This document shows, in pieces, positions 9,003 through 17,059 of a DNA stretch of 64,000 nt. The position numbers and the translations under genes were made by a program. Under the pieces are notes generated by a model. The model was not told where the DNA came from, did no database searches, and was given only the letters and a program-made list of their open reading frames with translations. Every line of letters begins with the position of its first letter. Positions within the stretch are counted from its first letter, which is position 1. Source of the stretch: a bacterium D16-56. GTDB taxonomy: Bacteria; Bacillota; Clostridia; Lachnospirales; Lachnospiraceae. The stretch lies in assembly GCA_003611875.1 (NCBI GenBank), contig RAYY01000017.1:1-64000 (forward strand). Reading direction: 5' to 3'.

Positions 9003-9269
9003 ATCCGTGCATCCCGCTTTGTATGAGGCTCACAGGCGTTACCCTGGCAGCCGGCTCGGCCCAGGCTGCCTCGCGGCACACAAAGGATCTCACTTAGTGC
9101 TGCTGCATTCCTGCCCTGACACGGTTCATGAGGCTCTGTTGCGCAAGACCCGGACGTCAACGCTGCTTACCAGGGGCAGCCCCGCAAAACCAGCATCCGG
9201 GGCGGGATATCACCCCTGCTGGAGCGGATTGCAGGTACAGGGCACCGCTATCTCCCCGGCTGCACGGAA
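9003..9269 (-). ncRNA. ffs: Signal recognition particle RNA, large bacterial type
   Basis: RNA scaffold for Ffh in cotranslational membrane targeting. On the minus strand the ends pair (CCGTGCA near 9267 with TGCACGG near 9004), as in long Gram-positive SRP RNAs with an Alu domain. The 5' end has the GGGGAGATAGCGGTGCCCTGTA block; the middle has GTTGACGTCCGGGTCTTGCG; the S-domain has TGAACCGTGTCAGG, a GGAA tetraloop and GCAGCAGCACTAAG, the Ffh-binding site. Length is about 267 nt. In related genomes this gene lies between tadA and dnaX; here pfk and two membrane-protein genes share that interval. Ends are judged from pairing and may be off by a few bases. Confidence 0.92.
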
Positions 9270-9341
9270 GCTTTATGACGCATAAAAGAAAACACTTTCC
9301 TGGAAAATGCTTTTTCAGTATAGCCCACAAGAAGTATTTTG

Positions 9342-9980
9342 TCAAGACTGATCTTCCACCGGTTTTCCTTCTTTTCCATATAAAAACGGCTCTGACACAT
9401 GGGTATTGAACCATTGAATCACTGGTCCCATAAACAACGCCGTAATCACAGTCCCCACCCCCACCATAGCATGAAAGACCAGCCCTACTGTCACACAGAC
9501 AAGATCACTGAGCACCCGGCACACCTTAAATGGAAGAAGCTTGTACTTATTTGCCGCAATCAAGGATACTGCATCATAGGCAGACACACCTACATCGGCC
9601 GTAAAATATACAGAGGCAGAAAAGCAGCTTCCCAAAACTCCAATCAGCATCAAAACAACGCGCCCTCCCATGCCCGGATTGGGAATCAGCATGTCCCACA
9701 AGCCACGCATAAAGTCAGCGGAAATACCGGTACCGAACAGATTGATTACTGTGGCGATCCCGATATAATGACGCTCAACTAAAAATACCCCTATAAGCAG
9801 TGCCCCTGTGACAATCACATAAAAGGTACTATAGGTTGAGCCGAAAATGTTGGCAATGCCTGTGACAAAGCAGGTAAATGGATCCGTACCCAGGTTTGCT
9901 TTCTGAAAGGTCCCCACACAAAAGCCTGTGACAATCACACCAAAAAAAGCCATCAGTATACGTTTCGTTTTCTGTGACAT
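9342..9980 (-). CDS. YczE/YitT-like integral membrane protein
   Basis: A 212-residue polytopic membrane protein with about five hydrophobic helices. The N-terminal half contains GFCVGTFQKANLGTDPFTCF, and the second half a related VYFTADVGVSAYDAVSLI, both matching the repeated 'G-x-DP/YDA' pattern I associate with the YczE/YitT membrane family. Function of the family is unknown. It is transcribed toward the SRP RNA, on the same strand. The start at 9980 has no strong ribosome site visible. Confidence 0.75.
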   Translation of the reverse strand: MSQKTKRILMAFFGVIVTGFCVGTFQKANLGTDPFTCFVTGIANIFGSTYSTFYVIVTGALLIGVFLVERHYIGIATVINLFGTGISADFMRGLWDMLIPNPGMGGRVVLMLIGVLGSCFSASVYFTADVGVSAYDAVSLIAANKYKLLPFKVCRVLSDLVCVTVGLVFHAMVGVGTVITALFMGPVIQWFNTHVSEPFLYGKEGKPVEDQS

Positions 9981-10136
9981 AATAAAATATCCCCCAATTT
10001 TTGAATTTGTGCCCCTGGCAGCATCGCTCCAAAAAGGATCCTGCCGGAAAGCTATTATAAATATAGCAAACCTTTCTCATTTTATAAAGAGACTTATATT
10101 GCAAAAAACAGGAATTTTGAACACTGGAGGTATCCT

Positions 10137-10682
10137 ATGCTTCTCTGGTTTACGGCTTACATCTTAATTCCGGCTTATACAATCCTTTTTGTACAGGGAA
10201 ATAACTGGTTTACTACCAATTTTTCTGTAATTGGAAATGTTATCGGAAGGGAAGGAGAATTTGTGTTATGGGGACTGATCGTGGGTATTTACTTTTTTTG
10301 GTCTCTGCAGATTATTGTCTCCAGAATGCCGGTACGTCCCCGATGTGCCTGGCTGATTCCACTTTCCTTAATTCTTCTTACCTGTGCACTTATCACGCCT
10401 TATCTGCCTCAAAAAATGCCTTTAAAATCCGGGCTGCATATTGTGTTCTCTTTTACCTCTGCACTATGCCTGCTGGTCTGTCTCGGGCTGATCGTGTGGA
10501 CCCTTTATAAAAATGACCATGAGAAATACCGGCTTTACCCCATAGGGCTTACCGGTATCGGATTATTTTCCTTATTGCTGCTGTTCCTTGCAGGAATCAT
10601 CAGCAGTGCGCTGGAAATCTTTTTCACAATTGCTTCTACACTGTTGGTTCACCGGCTGTATCGGAAGCTGGAGCATACTTAA
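10137..10682 (+). CDS. DUF998-like polytopic membrane protein
   Basis: A 181-residue protein with about six hydrophobic segments separated by short charged loops. The N-terminal part, with FTTNFSVIGNVIGREGEFVLWG, resembles DUF998-type membrane proteins of Firmicutes, which have no known function. AGGT lies just upstream of ATG 10137. It is divergent from the YczE-like gene and convergent with tadA. Family call is tentative; membrane topology is clear. Confidence 0.6.
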   Translation: MLLWFTAYILIPAYTILFVQGNNWFTTNFSVIGNVIGREGEFVLWGLIVGIYFFWSLQIIVSRMPVRPRCAWLIPLSLILLTCALITPYLPQKMPLKSGLHIVFSFTSALCLLVCLGLIVWTLYKNDHEKYRLYPIGLTGIGLFSLLLLFLAGIISSALEIFFTIASTLLVHRLYRKLEHT

Positions 10683-10746
10683 AACTGCTTTCCGTCAGAT
10701 GTACCTTCCGCCTTGCCGCATACCGCAAACGCCTCTTTCAGGAGAT

Positions 10747-11241
10747 CTATGCTAACTCTGACTCTTTCTTTTTTGATTTTTTCCTGCGCAGCTCTCTAAA
10801 AAATTGTGAAAGCATGGCAGAACACTCTTCCTGCAGGACTCCTGTCCAGGTTTCTACCTGGTGATTAAATCCTGGCTCCTGAAGCAGATTCAGCACAGAC
10901 CCGGCACAACCGGCCTTGGGGTTCGTGCTGCCGATCACAACCCGGGAGATCCTGGCCTGGACAATCGCTCCTGCACACATGGGACAGGGCTCTAACGTTA
11001 TGTACATGGTGCACCCCTCCAATCTCCAGTCTCCCATTTTCCGGCATGCCTTTCTTATTGCCAGGATCTCTGCATGAGCCAGAACCGTTCTGTCTGCCAT
11101 CCGGCGGTTATATCCCCGACCAATGATCTTTCCATCATATTCGATTACACAGCCAATAGGTACTTCCCCCAACGCTTCTGCTTTTTTTGCCTGACGGATG
11201 GCTTCCTTCATGTATTTTTCTTCCGGCGTCATTTTAGCCAT
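10747..11241 (-). CDS. tadA: tRNA-specific adenosine deaminase TadA
   Basis: Zinc deaminase converting the wobble adenosine of tRNA-Arg(ACG) to inosine. HAE (56-58) supplies the zinc histidine and catalytic glutamate, and PCPMC (85-89) the two zinc cysteines. The VPIGCVI strand and NRR substrate contact are also present. Length (164 aa) is normal; the C-terminus is a lysine/arginine-rich tail. ATG 11241 is chosen because GGAGG lies six bases upstream; the longer frame to 11262 would bury that site. A copy of an ACAGTAAACCTCC repeat begins just upstream. Confidence 0.95.
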   Translation of the reverse strand: MAKMTPEEKYMKEAIRQAKKAEALGEVPIGCVIEYDGKIIGRGYNRRMADRTVLAHAEILAIRKACRKMGDWRLEGCTMYITLEPCPMCAGAIVQARISRVVIGSTNPKAGCAGSVLNLLQEPGFNHQVETWTGVLQEECSAMLSQFFRELRRKKSKKKESELA

Positions 11242-11266
11242 TTTCTCCTCCGTTCTATGCATGTTT

Positions 11267-11393
11267 CACAGTAAACCTCCATGCGCCCGGCTGCGGACGC
11301 GTCACCAATCATGAAAGTCTGGCGGGCGCATTTGGCATCCCTGAATTTATGCCGCCTAATCGGCGGCGGGACTTTTACAGTAAACCTCCATGC
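11267..11393. repeat. Pair of ACAGTAAACCTCCATGC repeats
   Basis: The 17-mer ACAGTAAACCTCCATGC occurs at 11267-11283 and 11377-11393, both followed by a GC-rich CCCGGC/CCCCGC stretch. A one-mismatch third copy (CCTTCATGC) is at 33894-33910, upstream of rlmD. The sequence CACAAACAAATATGGG after the second copy (about 11410) recurs at about 1080, upstream of the CvpA-like gene. These look like a small dispersed intergenic repeat. Confidence 0.55.
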
Positions 11394-11476
11394 CCCCGCT
11401 TTACCGAACACAAACAAATATGGGTATTATCTCCGAGTATTTAGTATACACAAAAATCTTTCAATTGAAAAGCCCC

Positions 11477-13303
11477 TTACAGGCGAAGATCCGTATACCA
11501 ATAGCCAAATCGTCCATCCTCCTCCGGCTGTTTCTTAGCCAGTACAAAATTCGGAAAGCCAAACATGGACGCCAGATTTTTTTCATTGCTGAAATAATGT
11601 CCCGGCACTCCCAAAAGATAGCGAGGTTCTCCTCCGGGAATTTCCAGTCTTGCCAGAATCAAATGGCGGTAGTTATAATATCCGTGCAGCAGAAAACTAT
11701 TATTGCCATACACCCAGTTTTCCCGGGGCAGGATGCCGATATCCTGAGGCTTGATTGTCAGTATTTCACTATCATGTACATAATCAAATGCCAATACCTT
11801 GGGATAACGGCGCTGAAGCCGACTCCAGATGGTACCCTGAATAGCCTCCTCCCGCTCCTGACGATCCAGCTCCTTTAATCTAGCCGGGTCTCCTGGTTCA
11901 GGCAGAGAGCGTGGTGTTGTTTCTATTACGGATATTGGCCTTGGTCCGGTCCTTACAGCTTCAAGGAGTGTTCCCTGATGAGAGGTGTTTTCTGTGCCAG
12001 GACTTTTTCCCTGCATCAGAACCTTTGCAAATTTCAGCATCCTCTCCTGAACACGTTCCCGGTTCTGTCCTGCATTTTCCTCACCAGAAGGATTTGTTTG
12101 AGGCCGCTCTATCATCAGCTGCTCTAAAAGCCGCTCTCCCGGAGACTTCCCGTCAGCCGGTCTTCTGGAAGCCAAAAGCCTCTCTGCCATGGCCATACCG
12201 GTCTGAGACTGCCCTGCCTGCCTCCAAGTTTCCCCGACCTGCGGTCCTGTCCCTTCTATACTTTCTTCTGTATCTCCTGCACTTTTTTCTTCTGTGCTTC
12301 CCCTGATTTGATCTTCTGTATCTCCTGTACCATCCCTGGCCTGTTCTCCCGCGCTTCCCTCCGTCGTTCCTGTACTTCCACTGATCGGTTCTCCTGTACC
12401 TTCTCCCGTCTGTCCCTTTATTTTTTCTTCGATTTGCTCCCCTGCTGCTCCCTCTGCCGGGTCTGCCGCGCCTTCCTTGGCCTGTTCTTTCACTTCTTCT
12501 TCAATCTGCTGCCCTGTTCCTCCGGTATTTTCCCCGGCCTGTTCTCCTGGGCTTCCTTCCGTCTGTCCTGCCCCACTTTTGTCGATCTGCCCCTCTGCTC
12601 TGCCTTCGGTGCGCTCTCCTGCACTTCCTCCGACCTGTTCCTCTGCATCCTCTCCTAGTCTTCCTTCCTGCCTCTCCTCCTGCGCCGGTACAAAACCATC
12701 CTCTGCACTCTCCCGAAACGCCATCCCTGTACTCATCTGATACTGTGTATTATCTGGCCCTTTCTCCTTCCACGCAGCTCCTGGTTCTTGTTCTGTCTCC
12801 TTCCATGGTGTAACTTCATCCCGCCGGGCGTCTTCCTGCTCCAATTCTCTTTTTATTTCTTCCGATACAGAAGGCCGTAGCTCCTGCCTTGCCTGTGTAC
12901 CCACTTTATCTGAGGTAACATCTGCCAGCTCCACCTCCGCCGCCTGGGTCACTGCATCCTCCCATATCGTCGTGTAAGTACGCCATGTGTTTTCTGTCTC
13001 ATGAATCGTCAGACCATAGCATTGCTCCATGGTGCATCCGCTGCCTTCCACATTCCCGGCACTGACATTTACCCGAAACTCTCCTGCCCCATTGCGGATA
13101 AAAATACGCCCCAGCAAAATTTCCCGGTTGGGAGAAAGCAGGTATACCCCGATATCACTGCTGCCCAGAAAAATTTTTTTCACGTTGACATGAATCCTAC
13201 ATTGTCCGTTCCGTACCTCTATTTTGGCAAATCCAATATTTTTCCCTTTGATTCCTCCCTCGTATGCATAAATATATGAGATTAACCTGCGATAATTAGA
13301 CAT
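11477..13303 (-). CDS. DUF6128 domain protein with long low-complexity linker
   Basis: A 608-residue protein of a Lachnospiraceae-type family (DUF6128, by recall). The N-terminal ~120 residues (YRRLISYIYAYEGGIKGKNI) form a folded beta-rich domain, and the C-terminal ~110 residues (HDSEILTIKPQDIGILPREN) a second conserved domain ending YWYTDLRL. Between them, about residues 150-390 are extremely rich in Gly, Glu, Gln and Thr, with imperfect repeats of the type GEQ-EG-TGE. No signal peptide or membrane segment. AAAGGAGTG before ATG 13303 supports the start. Divergent from ksgA. Function unknown. Confidence 0.75.
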   Translation of the reverse strand: MSNYRRLISYIYAYEGGIKGKNIGFAKIEVRNGQCRIHVNVKKIFLGSSDIGVYLLSPNREILLGRIFIRNGAGEFRVNVSAGNVEGSGCTMEQCYGLTIHETENTWRTYTTIWEDAVTQAAEVELADVTSDKVGTQARQELRPSVSEEIKRELEQEDARRDEVTPWKETEQEPGAAWKEKGPDNTQYQMSTGMAFRESAEDGFVPAQEERQEGRLGEDAEEQVGGSAGERTEGRAEGQIDKSGAGQTEGSPGEQAGENTGGTGQQIEEEVKEQAKEGAADPAEGAAGEQIEEKIKGQTGEGTGEPISGSTGTTEGSAGEQARDGTGDTEDQIRGSTEEKSAGDTEESIEGTGPQVGETWRQAGQSQTGMAMAERLLASRRPADGKSPGERLLEQLMIERPQTNPSGEENAGQNRERVQERMLKFAKVLMQGKSPGTENTSHQGTLLEAVRTGPRPISVIETTPRSLPEPGDPARLKELDRQEREEAIQGTIWSRLQRRYPKVLAFDYVHDSEILTIKPQDIGILPRENWVYGNNSFLLHGYYNYRHLILARLEIPGGEPRYLLGVPGHYFSNEKNLASMFGFPNFVLAKKQPEEDGRFGYWYTDLRL

Positions 13304-13476
13304 GCTATCACTCCTTTAGTAACCATTCTATGCATCTACCTGTTTTAACTATGACAAAAAAGTTATGAACAAATAAACCCATTGAAAAACCTCTTTTTAA
13401 ATAATATAATGGAACTGACAATACATGACTGAATATTTAAAATAGAAAGGCGGCGCCGCCGACAGGTATCTCTTTT

Positions 13477-14358
13477 ATGGAATCCAGATTAGGCAACCCC
13501 AAAAATACAATCGAGATCATCAAAAAATACGACTTTGTGTTTCAGAAAAAATTTGGACAGAACTTTCTGATCGACACACGGGTATTGGACAAGATCATTG
13601 CTGCGGCAGAGATCACCAAGGAGGATATGGTTGTAGAAATCGGTCCCGGTATCGGCACCATGACCCAATACCTTGCAGAAGCAGCCGGATGTGTGGCGGC
13701 GGTTGAGATCGATTCCAACCTGATACCGATTCTTAAAGACACGCTTCAGGCTTATAAAAACGTAATTTTGATTCACAATGACATTCTGAAGGTTGATATT
13801 GCCGGCCTTGCCCGTAAATACAACCAGGGACGTTCCATTAAGGTAGTGGCAAACCTGCCCTATTACATTACCACCCCTATTATTATGGGACTGTTTGAGA
13901 AAAATGTACCTGTGCAAAACATTACGGTAATGGTTCAGAAGGAGGTAGCTGACCGGATGCAGACCGGCCCTGGCTCTAAGGATTATGGCGCCTTATCCCT
14001 GGCTGTCCAGTATTATGCCAGCCCCTATCTGGTAGCCAATGTGCCTCCTAACTGTTTTCTTCCCCGTCCCAAGGTCGGTTCTGCGGTCATTCGTCTTACC
14101 CGCTATGCCGAACCGCCCGTACAGGTACAAGACCCGGCGCTGATGTTCCGGCTTATCCGCGCCTCTTTCAGCCAGCGCAGAAAAACTTTGTTAAACGGAC
14201 TCTCCCATTCTGCTGAGCTTTCCTTTGAAAAGGAACAGATTGCTGCTGCCATTGCCAATCTGGGCCTGCCCCCTGCTGTGCGTGGAGAAACCCTGAGCTT
14301 AGAACAGTTTGCACGATTATGTGATACATTATTACAGAAAGGAAACGTTTCATGTTAA
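13477..14358 (+). CDS. rsmA: 16S rRNA dimethyladenosine transferase
   Basis: RsmA/KsgA dimethylates two adjacent adenosines in the 3' hairpin of 16S rRNA late in small-subunit assembly. Seen are FGQNFLID near the N-terminus, the SAM motif VVEIGPGIGTMT, and the catalytic NLPYYITTP motif, then the C-terminal helical domain with FSQRRKTLLNGL. 293 residues, normal length. In many Firmicutes metG, tatD, rnmV and ksgA run together on one strand; here metG and tatD are on the minus strand, ksgA is inverted, and rnmV is absent from the interval. Its last bases overlap the start of a truncated response regulator. Confidence 0.97.
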   Translation: MESRLGNPKNTIEIIKKYDFVFQKKFGQNFLIDTRVLDKIIAAAEITKEDMVVEIGPGIGTMTQYLAEAAGCVAAVEIDSNLIPILKDTLQAYKNVILIHNDILKVDIAGLARKYNQGRSIKVVANLPYYITTPIIMGLFEKNVPVQNITVMVQKEVADRMQTGPGSKDYGALSLAVQYYASPYLVANVPPNCFLPRPKVGSAVIRLTRYAEPPVQVQDPALMFRLIRASFSQRRKTLLNGLSHSAELSFEKEQIAAAIANLGLPPAVRGETLSLEQFARLCDTLLQKGNVSC

Positions 14359-15150
14359 AAGTACTGATTGCAGATGACGAGCAAAAAATCTGTCAGCTCA
14401 TCGAAAAACTGGTATGCTGGGAAGATCTTGGCATGCAGGTAGCTACCACTGCTGAAAACGGAGTGGAAGCTCTGGAAATGATTCAATGCGGTTGCCGGCG
14501 GCTATCAGGCTATCATTGTAGCTGCTAACGGTCCGGATGCTATCTCCTCTGCTTTGAAGGAAGCTTCTTCCTCTGGCGTTAAGATTGTCTATGTAGACTC
14601 TCCGGCTAATGTGGACGCAGAGGCAACCTTCTCCACTGACAATGAAGCTGCCGGCAAGACCGCCGGAGAAGAAATGATCAAAGCTCTGGAGGCTGCAGGC
14701 GTTACCTCCGGCAAGATCGGCATTGTAAACGTAAATGCTGCTACAGATTCTACTGTTAAGAGAGAAAATGGTTTCCGCTCTGCATTTGAGGGCAAGGGAT
14801 ATGAGCTGATGGAGACTCAGTACGGTGAAGGTGATGCCGCTAAGTCTCAGACCATTGCCGAGAATTATATTACTCAGGGTGTTGTGGGAATCTTTGGCTG
14901 TAATGAAGGCTCCACCACTGGTACCGGTAATGCCATCAAGGCTTCTGGCAGCTCTAAGATCGTCGGTGTCGGCTTTGATAAATCTGACGCAATTATGAAC
15001 CTGATCAACGACGGATACCTGCTCTGCACCATGGCTCAGAATCCGGATGTTATGGGTAAGGAAGGCGTGAAGGCTGCTGTAAAAGCACTGGAAGGCGATT
15101 CCCTCGGCGGCGCTGTTCAGGATACAGGTGTTTCTGTTTTGACAAAATAA
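14352..15150 (+). pseudogene. Deletion chimera: response regulator start joined to sugar-binding protein end
   Basis: From ATG 14352 the frame encodes MLKVLIADDEQKICQLIEKL, the receiver-domain start of a YesN/AraC-type response regulator, with a GAAAGGA ribosome site. Similarity stops after about 45 residues (EALEMIQ, near 14486). From about 14485, in another frame, the sequence reads NAVAGGYQAIIVAANGPDA and continues to 15150 as the C-terminal two thirds of a periplasmic sugar-binding lipoprotein (Peripla_BP_4 type; FSTDNEAAGKTAGEEM, FGCNEGSTTGTGNAI). Neither gene is complete. The simplest reading is one deletion that removed the rest of the regulator, probably its kinase, and the start of the binding protein. 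An assembly joint is the alternative. Confidence 0.8.
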
Positions 15151-15155
15151 GATTT

Positions 15156-15198
15156 CCCGGCAAGACATGTTTGTTCCATGTCCTGCCGGGTTCTTTTT
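15156..15198 (+). terminator. Rho-independent terminator
   Basis: Arms CCCGGCAAGACATG and CATGTCCTGCCGGG (one bulge mismatch) around TTTGTTC, followed by TTCTTTTT. It lies directly after the sugar-binding protein frame and is its original terminator. Confidence 0.85.
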
Positions 15199-15253
15199 AC
15201 ACAGCGTTTAAAATTCTTTCCTATACAAGCTTTCAAACATTCATGCCGATTTA

Positions 15254-16024
15254 TCATGGCAGCCGGTACAGTCTTTTGGCATTTTTATTTGTGACGGCAA
15301 TCACATCTGCCTTTGAAATCCCCTTTATCTGGCTGACTGCTTCCACTACATAAGGAAGGTTCAGGGAAGAATTGCGTTTTCCCCGGTTCGGCACTGGGGA
15401 CAAATAAGGGCAGTCTGTCTCCAATACCATCTGATCCATAGGCATATATTCCACTACCTCCTTCAGCTTTTTCCCGTTGGAAAAAGTCACCACACCTCCG
15501 ATCCCTAAGTAAAAGCCCATATTCAGATATTCTCTTGCCAGCTCTACCCCATAGGAGAAGCAGTGGATCACCCCTCCTAACTCACTGGCCTTCTCAGCCT
15601 TTATTATATCTAAAGTATCCTTTGCCGCATCCCTGCTGTGGATGATCACTGGCAGCCCCACCTCCCGCGCTAAGGCAATCTGACGGGCAAACCAAAATTT
15701 CTGCACTTTTTGTTCTGGTTCCTTCCAATAGTAATCCAGCCCGATCTCGCCAATGGCAACGATCTTTTCCTCCCTGGCCACATGTGCCAGCCAGTCTGTC
15801 AAACCATCGTCCAGCTCTCCGGTTTCATTGGGATGCACCCCGGCAGCTCCGTACACAAAGGGGTATTTCCGGATAAGCTCCAGGGTGTTCTTTGTCGTCT
15901 GAATGCTTGCTCCCACGTTCACAACAGCCTCTATCCCATTCTCGTCCAGGCTGCGTAGCACTTCGTCCCGGTCCGAATCAAAGGCATTATCATCATAGTG
16001 GGCATGTGTATCAAATATTTTCAT
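15254..16024 (-). CDS. TatD family metal-dependent DNase
   Basis: TIM-barrel metallo-hydrolase with 3'-5' DNase activity in characterised members. Metal ligands visible are HAH near the start (residues 7-9), the GEIGLDYYW strand, the VIIHSRDA His, GGVIHCFSYG and ETDCPYLSP Asp. 256 residues from ATG 16024, which has GGAGA five bases upstream; the in-frame extension to 16207 is not supported. It follows metG in the usual Firmicutes order but is separated from it by traX on the opposite strand. Confidence 0.93.
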   Translation of the reverse strand: MKIFDTHAHYDDNAFDSDRDEVLRSLDENGIEAVVNVGASIQTTKNTLELIRKYPFVYGAAGVHPNETGELDDGLTDWLAHVAREEKIVAIGEIGLDYYWKEPEQKVQKFWFARQIALAREVGLPVIIHSRDAAKDTLDIIKAEKASELGGVIHCFSYGVELAREYLNMGFYLGIGGVVTFSNGKKLKEVVEYMPMDQMVLETDCPYLSPVPNRGKRNSSLNLPYVVEAVSQIKGISKADVIAVTNKNAKRLYRLP

Positions 16025-16121
16025 GCTTTCTCCATTATTTCCCTGATTTTTTTGTTGCAAGACCCAAATATTTTCTTTATTATATAAAAAAGCCTTTAAA
16101 TGCAGATTGAGAGATGACCCT

Positions 16122-16898
16122 ATGAATGAAGCAAAAAGCAGCTGCCAGCGTTTAAGCGGCAGCACCTTAAAATGGATTGCATGTATCAGTATGCTGATTG
16201 ACCACACGGCATTTCTGCTGATCGGCTATGGAGTTCTGAATACGGTTTCGCCAGGAACTCCTGCATACCACATGTGGATACAGCTTTACTACATCATGCG
16301 CAGTATTGGGCGGATTGCTTTTCCCATCTATGTATTCCTTCTGACAGAAGGCATCGTCCATACCAAAAGCTGGACGCGGTATGGCATCCGGCTGGGAATT
16401 TTTGCAGTTCTGTCAGAGCTTCCCTTTGACTGGATGTGTGTCGATCAGTCATCCATATGGGAAGACCAAAATGTATTCTTTACACTCCTTATCGGACTGC
16501 TGACCATAAAAACCGCAGAATTTATGTGTTCTAAGGCTGAAAAAGCCAATGAAAGCATCCGGATCCTCCTCTGGCTGGCTGCCGCAGCCATCGGAAGTAT
16601 CATAGCAGAACTGATGAGAACCGATTATGGATATATTGGGGTCATACTTGCCGTACTCCTCTACTTATCCAGAAAAGACCGGAAAAAGCAGTGTATCTTA
16701 GGATTCCTCTGGAAATCCTGCCACCTTGGAAGGATTTCCTTCCTCCTGGGAATCGCAGCAGCCTTTCTGCTGATCTATGCCTACAGCGGCAAGAAAGGAA
16801 GCAGCGCCGGAAAATATCTGTATTATGGATTTTATCCGGCACATATCCTGCTGCTTTGTATTCTCTATCAAATCCTGTTTGCGGGACATTTTCTGTAA
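16122..16898 (+). CDS. TraX family membrane protein
   Basis: Polytopic membrane protein of 258 residues related to F-plasmid TraX, the pilin N-acetylase, and to acyltransferase-3-like proteins. LKWIACISMLIDHTAFLL and GRIAFPIYVFLLTEGI with YGIRLGIFAVLSELPFDW are the family hallmarks; about eight hydrophobic helices follow. In chromosomes of gut Firmicutes these proteins are common and unassigned; no pilus genes are near. The start is ATG 16122 (an upstream TTG at 16107 is possible). A strong terminator follows. Confidence 0.9.
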   Translation: MNEAKSSCQRLSGSTLKWIACISMLIDHTAFLLIGYGVLNTVSPGTPAYHMWIQLYYIMRSIGRIAFPIYVFLLTEGIVHTKSWTRYGIRLGIFAVLSELPFDWMCVDQSSIWEDQNVFFTLLIGLLTIKTAEFMCSKAEKANESIRILLWLAAAAIGSIIAELMRTDYGYIGVILAVLLYLSRKDRKKQCILGFLWKSCHLGRISFLLGIAAAFLLIYAYSGKKGSSAGKYLYYGFYPAHILLLCILYQILFAGHFL

Positions 16899-16925
16899 TA
16901 TGGATAATAGATCCGGAAGCCGGTT

Positions 16926-16968
16926 CTTAAAAGGTCTCTGGCGCTTAAAGCCGCGAGACCTTTTTAAG
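16926..16968. terminator. Bidirectional terminator between traX and metG
   Basis: CTTAAAAGGTCTC and GAGACCTTTTTAAG arms enclose a secondary TGGCG/GCCGC pairing. A/T runs on both flanks mean it can stop traX from the left and metG from the right. Confidence 0.75.
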
Positions 16969-17059
16969 AGGCAGATACTGCCATATTCTTTTCAGCAGAA
17001 TTTGGCACCTGGCAGCATTGCCTTCCGCCGCAAAGGAGATATCCTGTCAGCATTCAAGC

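Noticed and set aside
8953-9414. Several frames over the SRP RNA
   Set aside because: The sequence is explained by RNA pairing and SRP motifs; the frames have no ribosome sites.
12308-12740. Cysteine/serine/proline-rich plus-strand frames
   Set aside because: Mirror image of the Gly/Glu/Gln/Thr-rich linker of the minus-strand DUF6128 gene.
14443-15168. 241-residue minus-strand frame
   Set aside because: Antisense to the sugar-binding protein remnant, which has clear family motifs on the plus strand.
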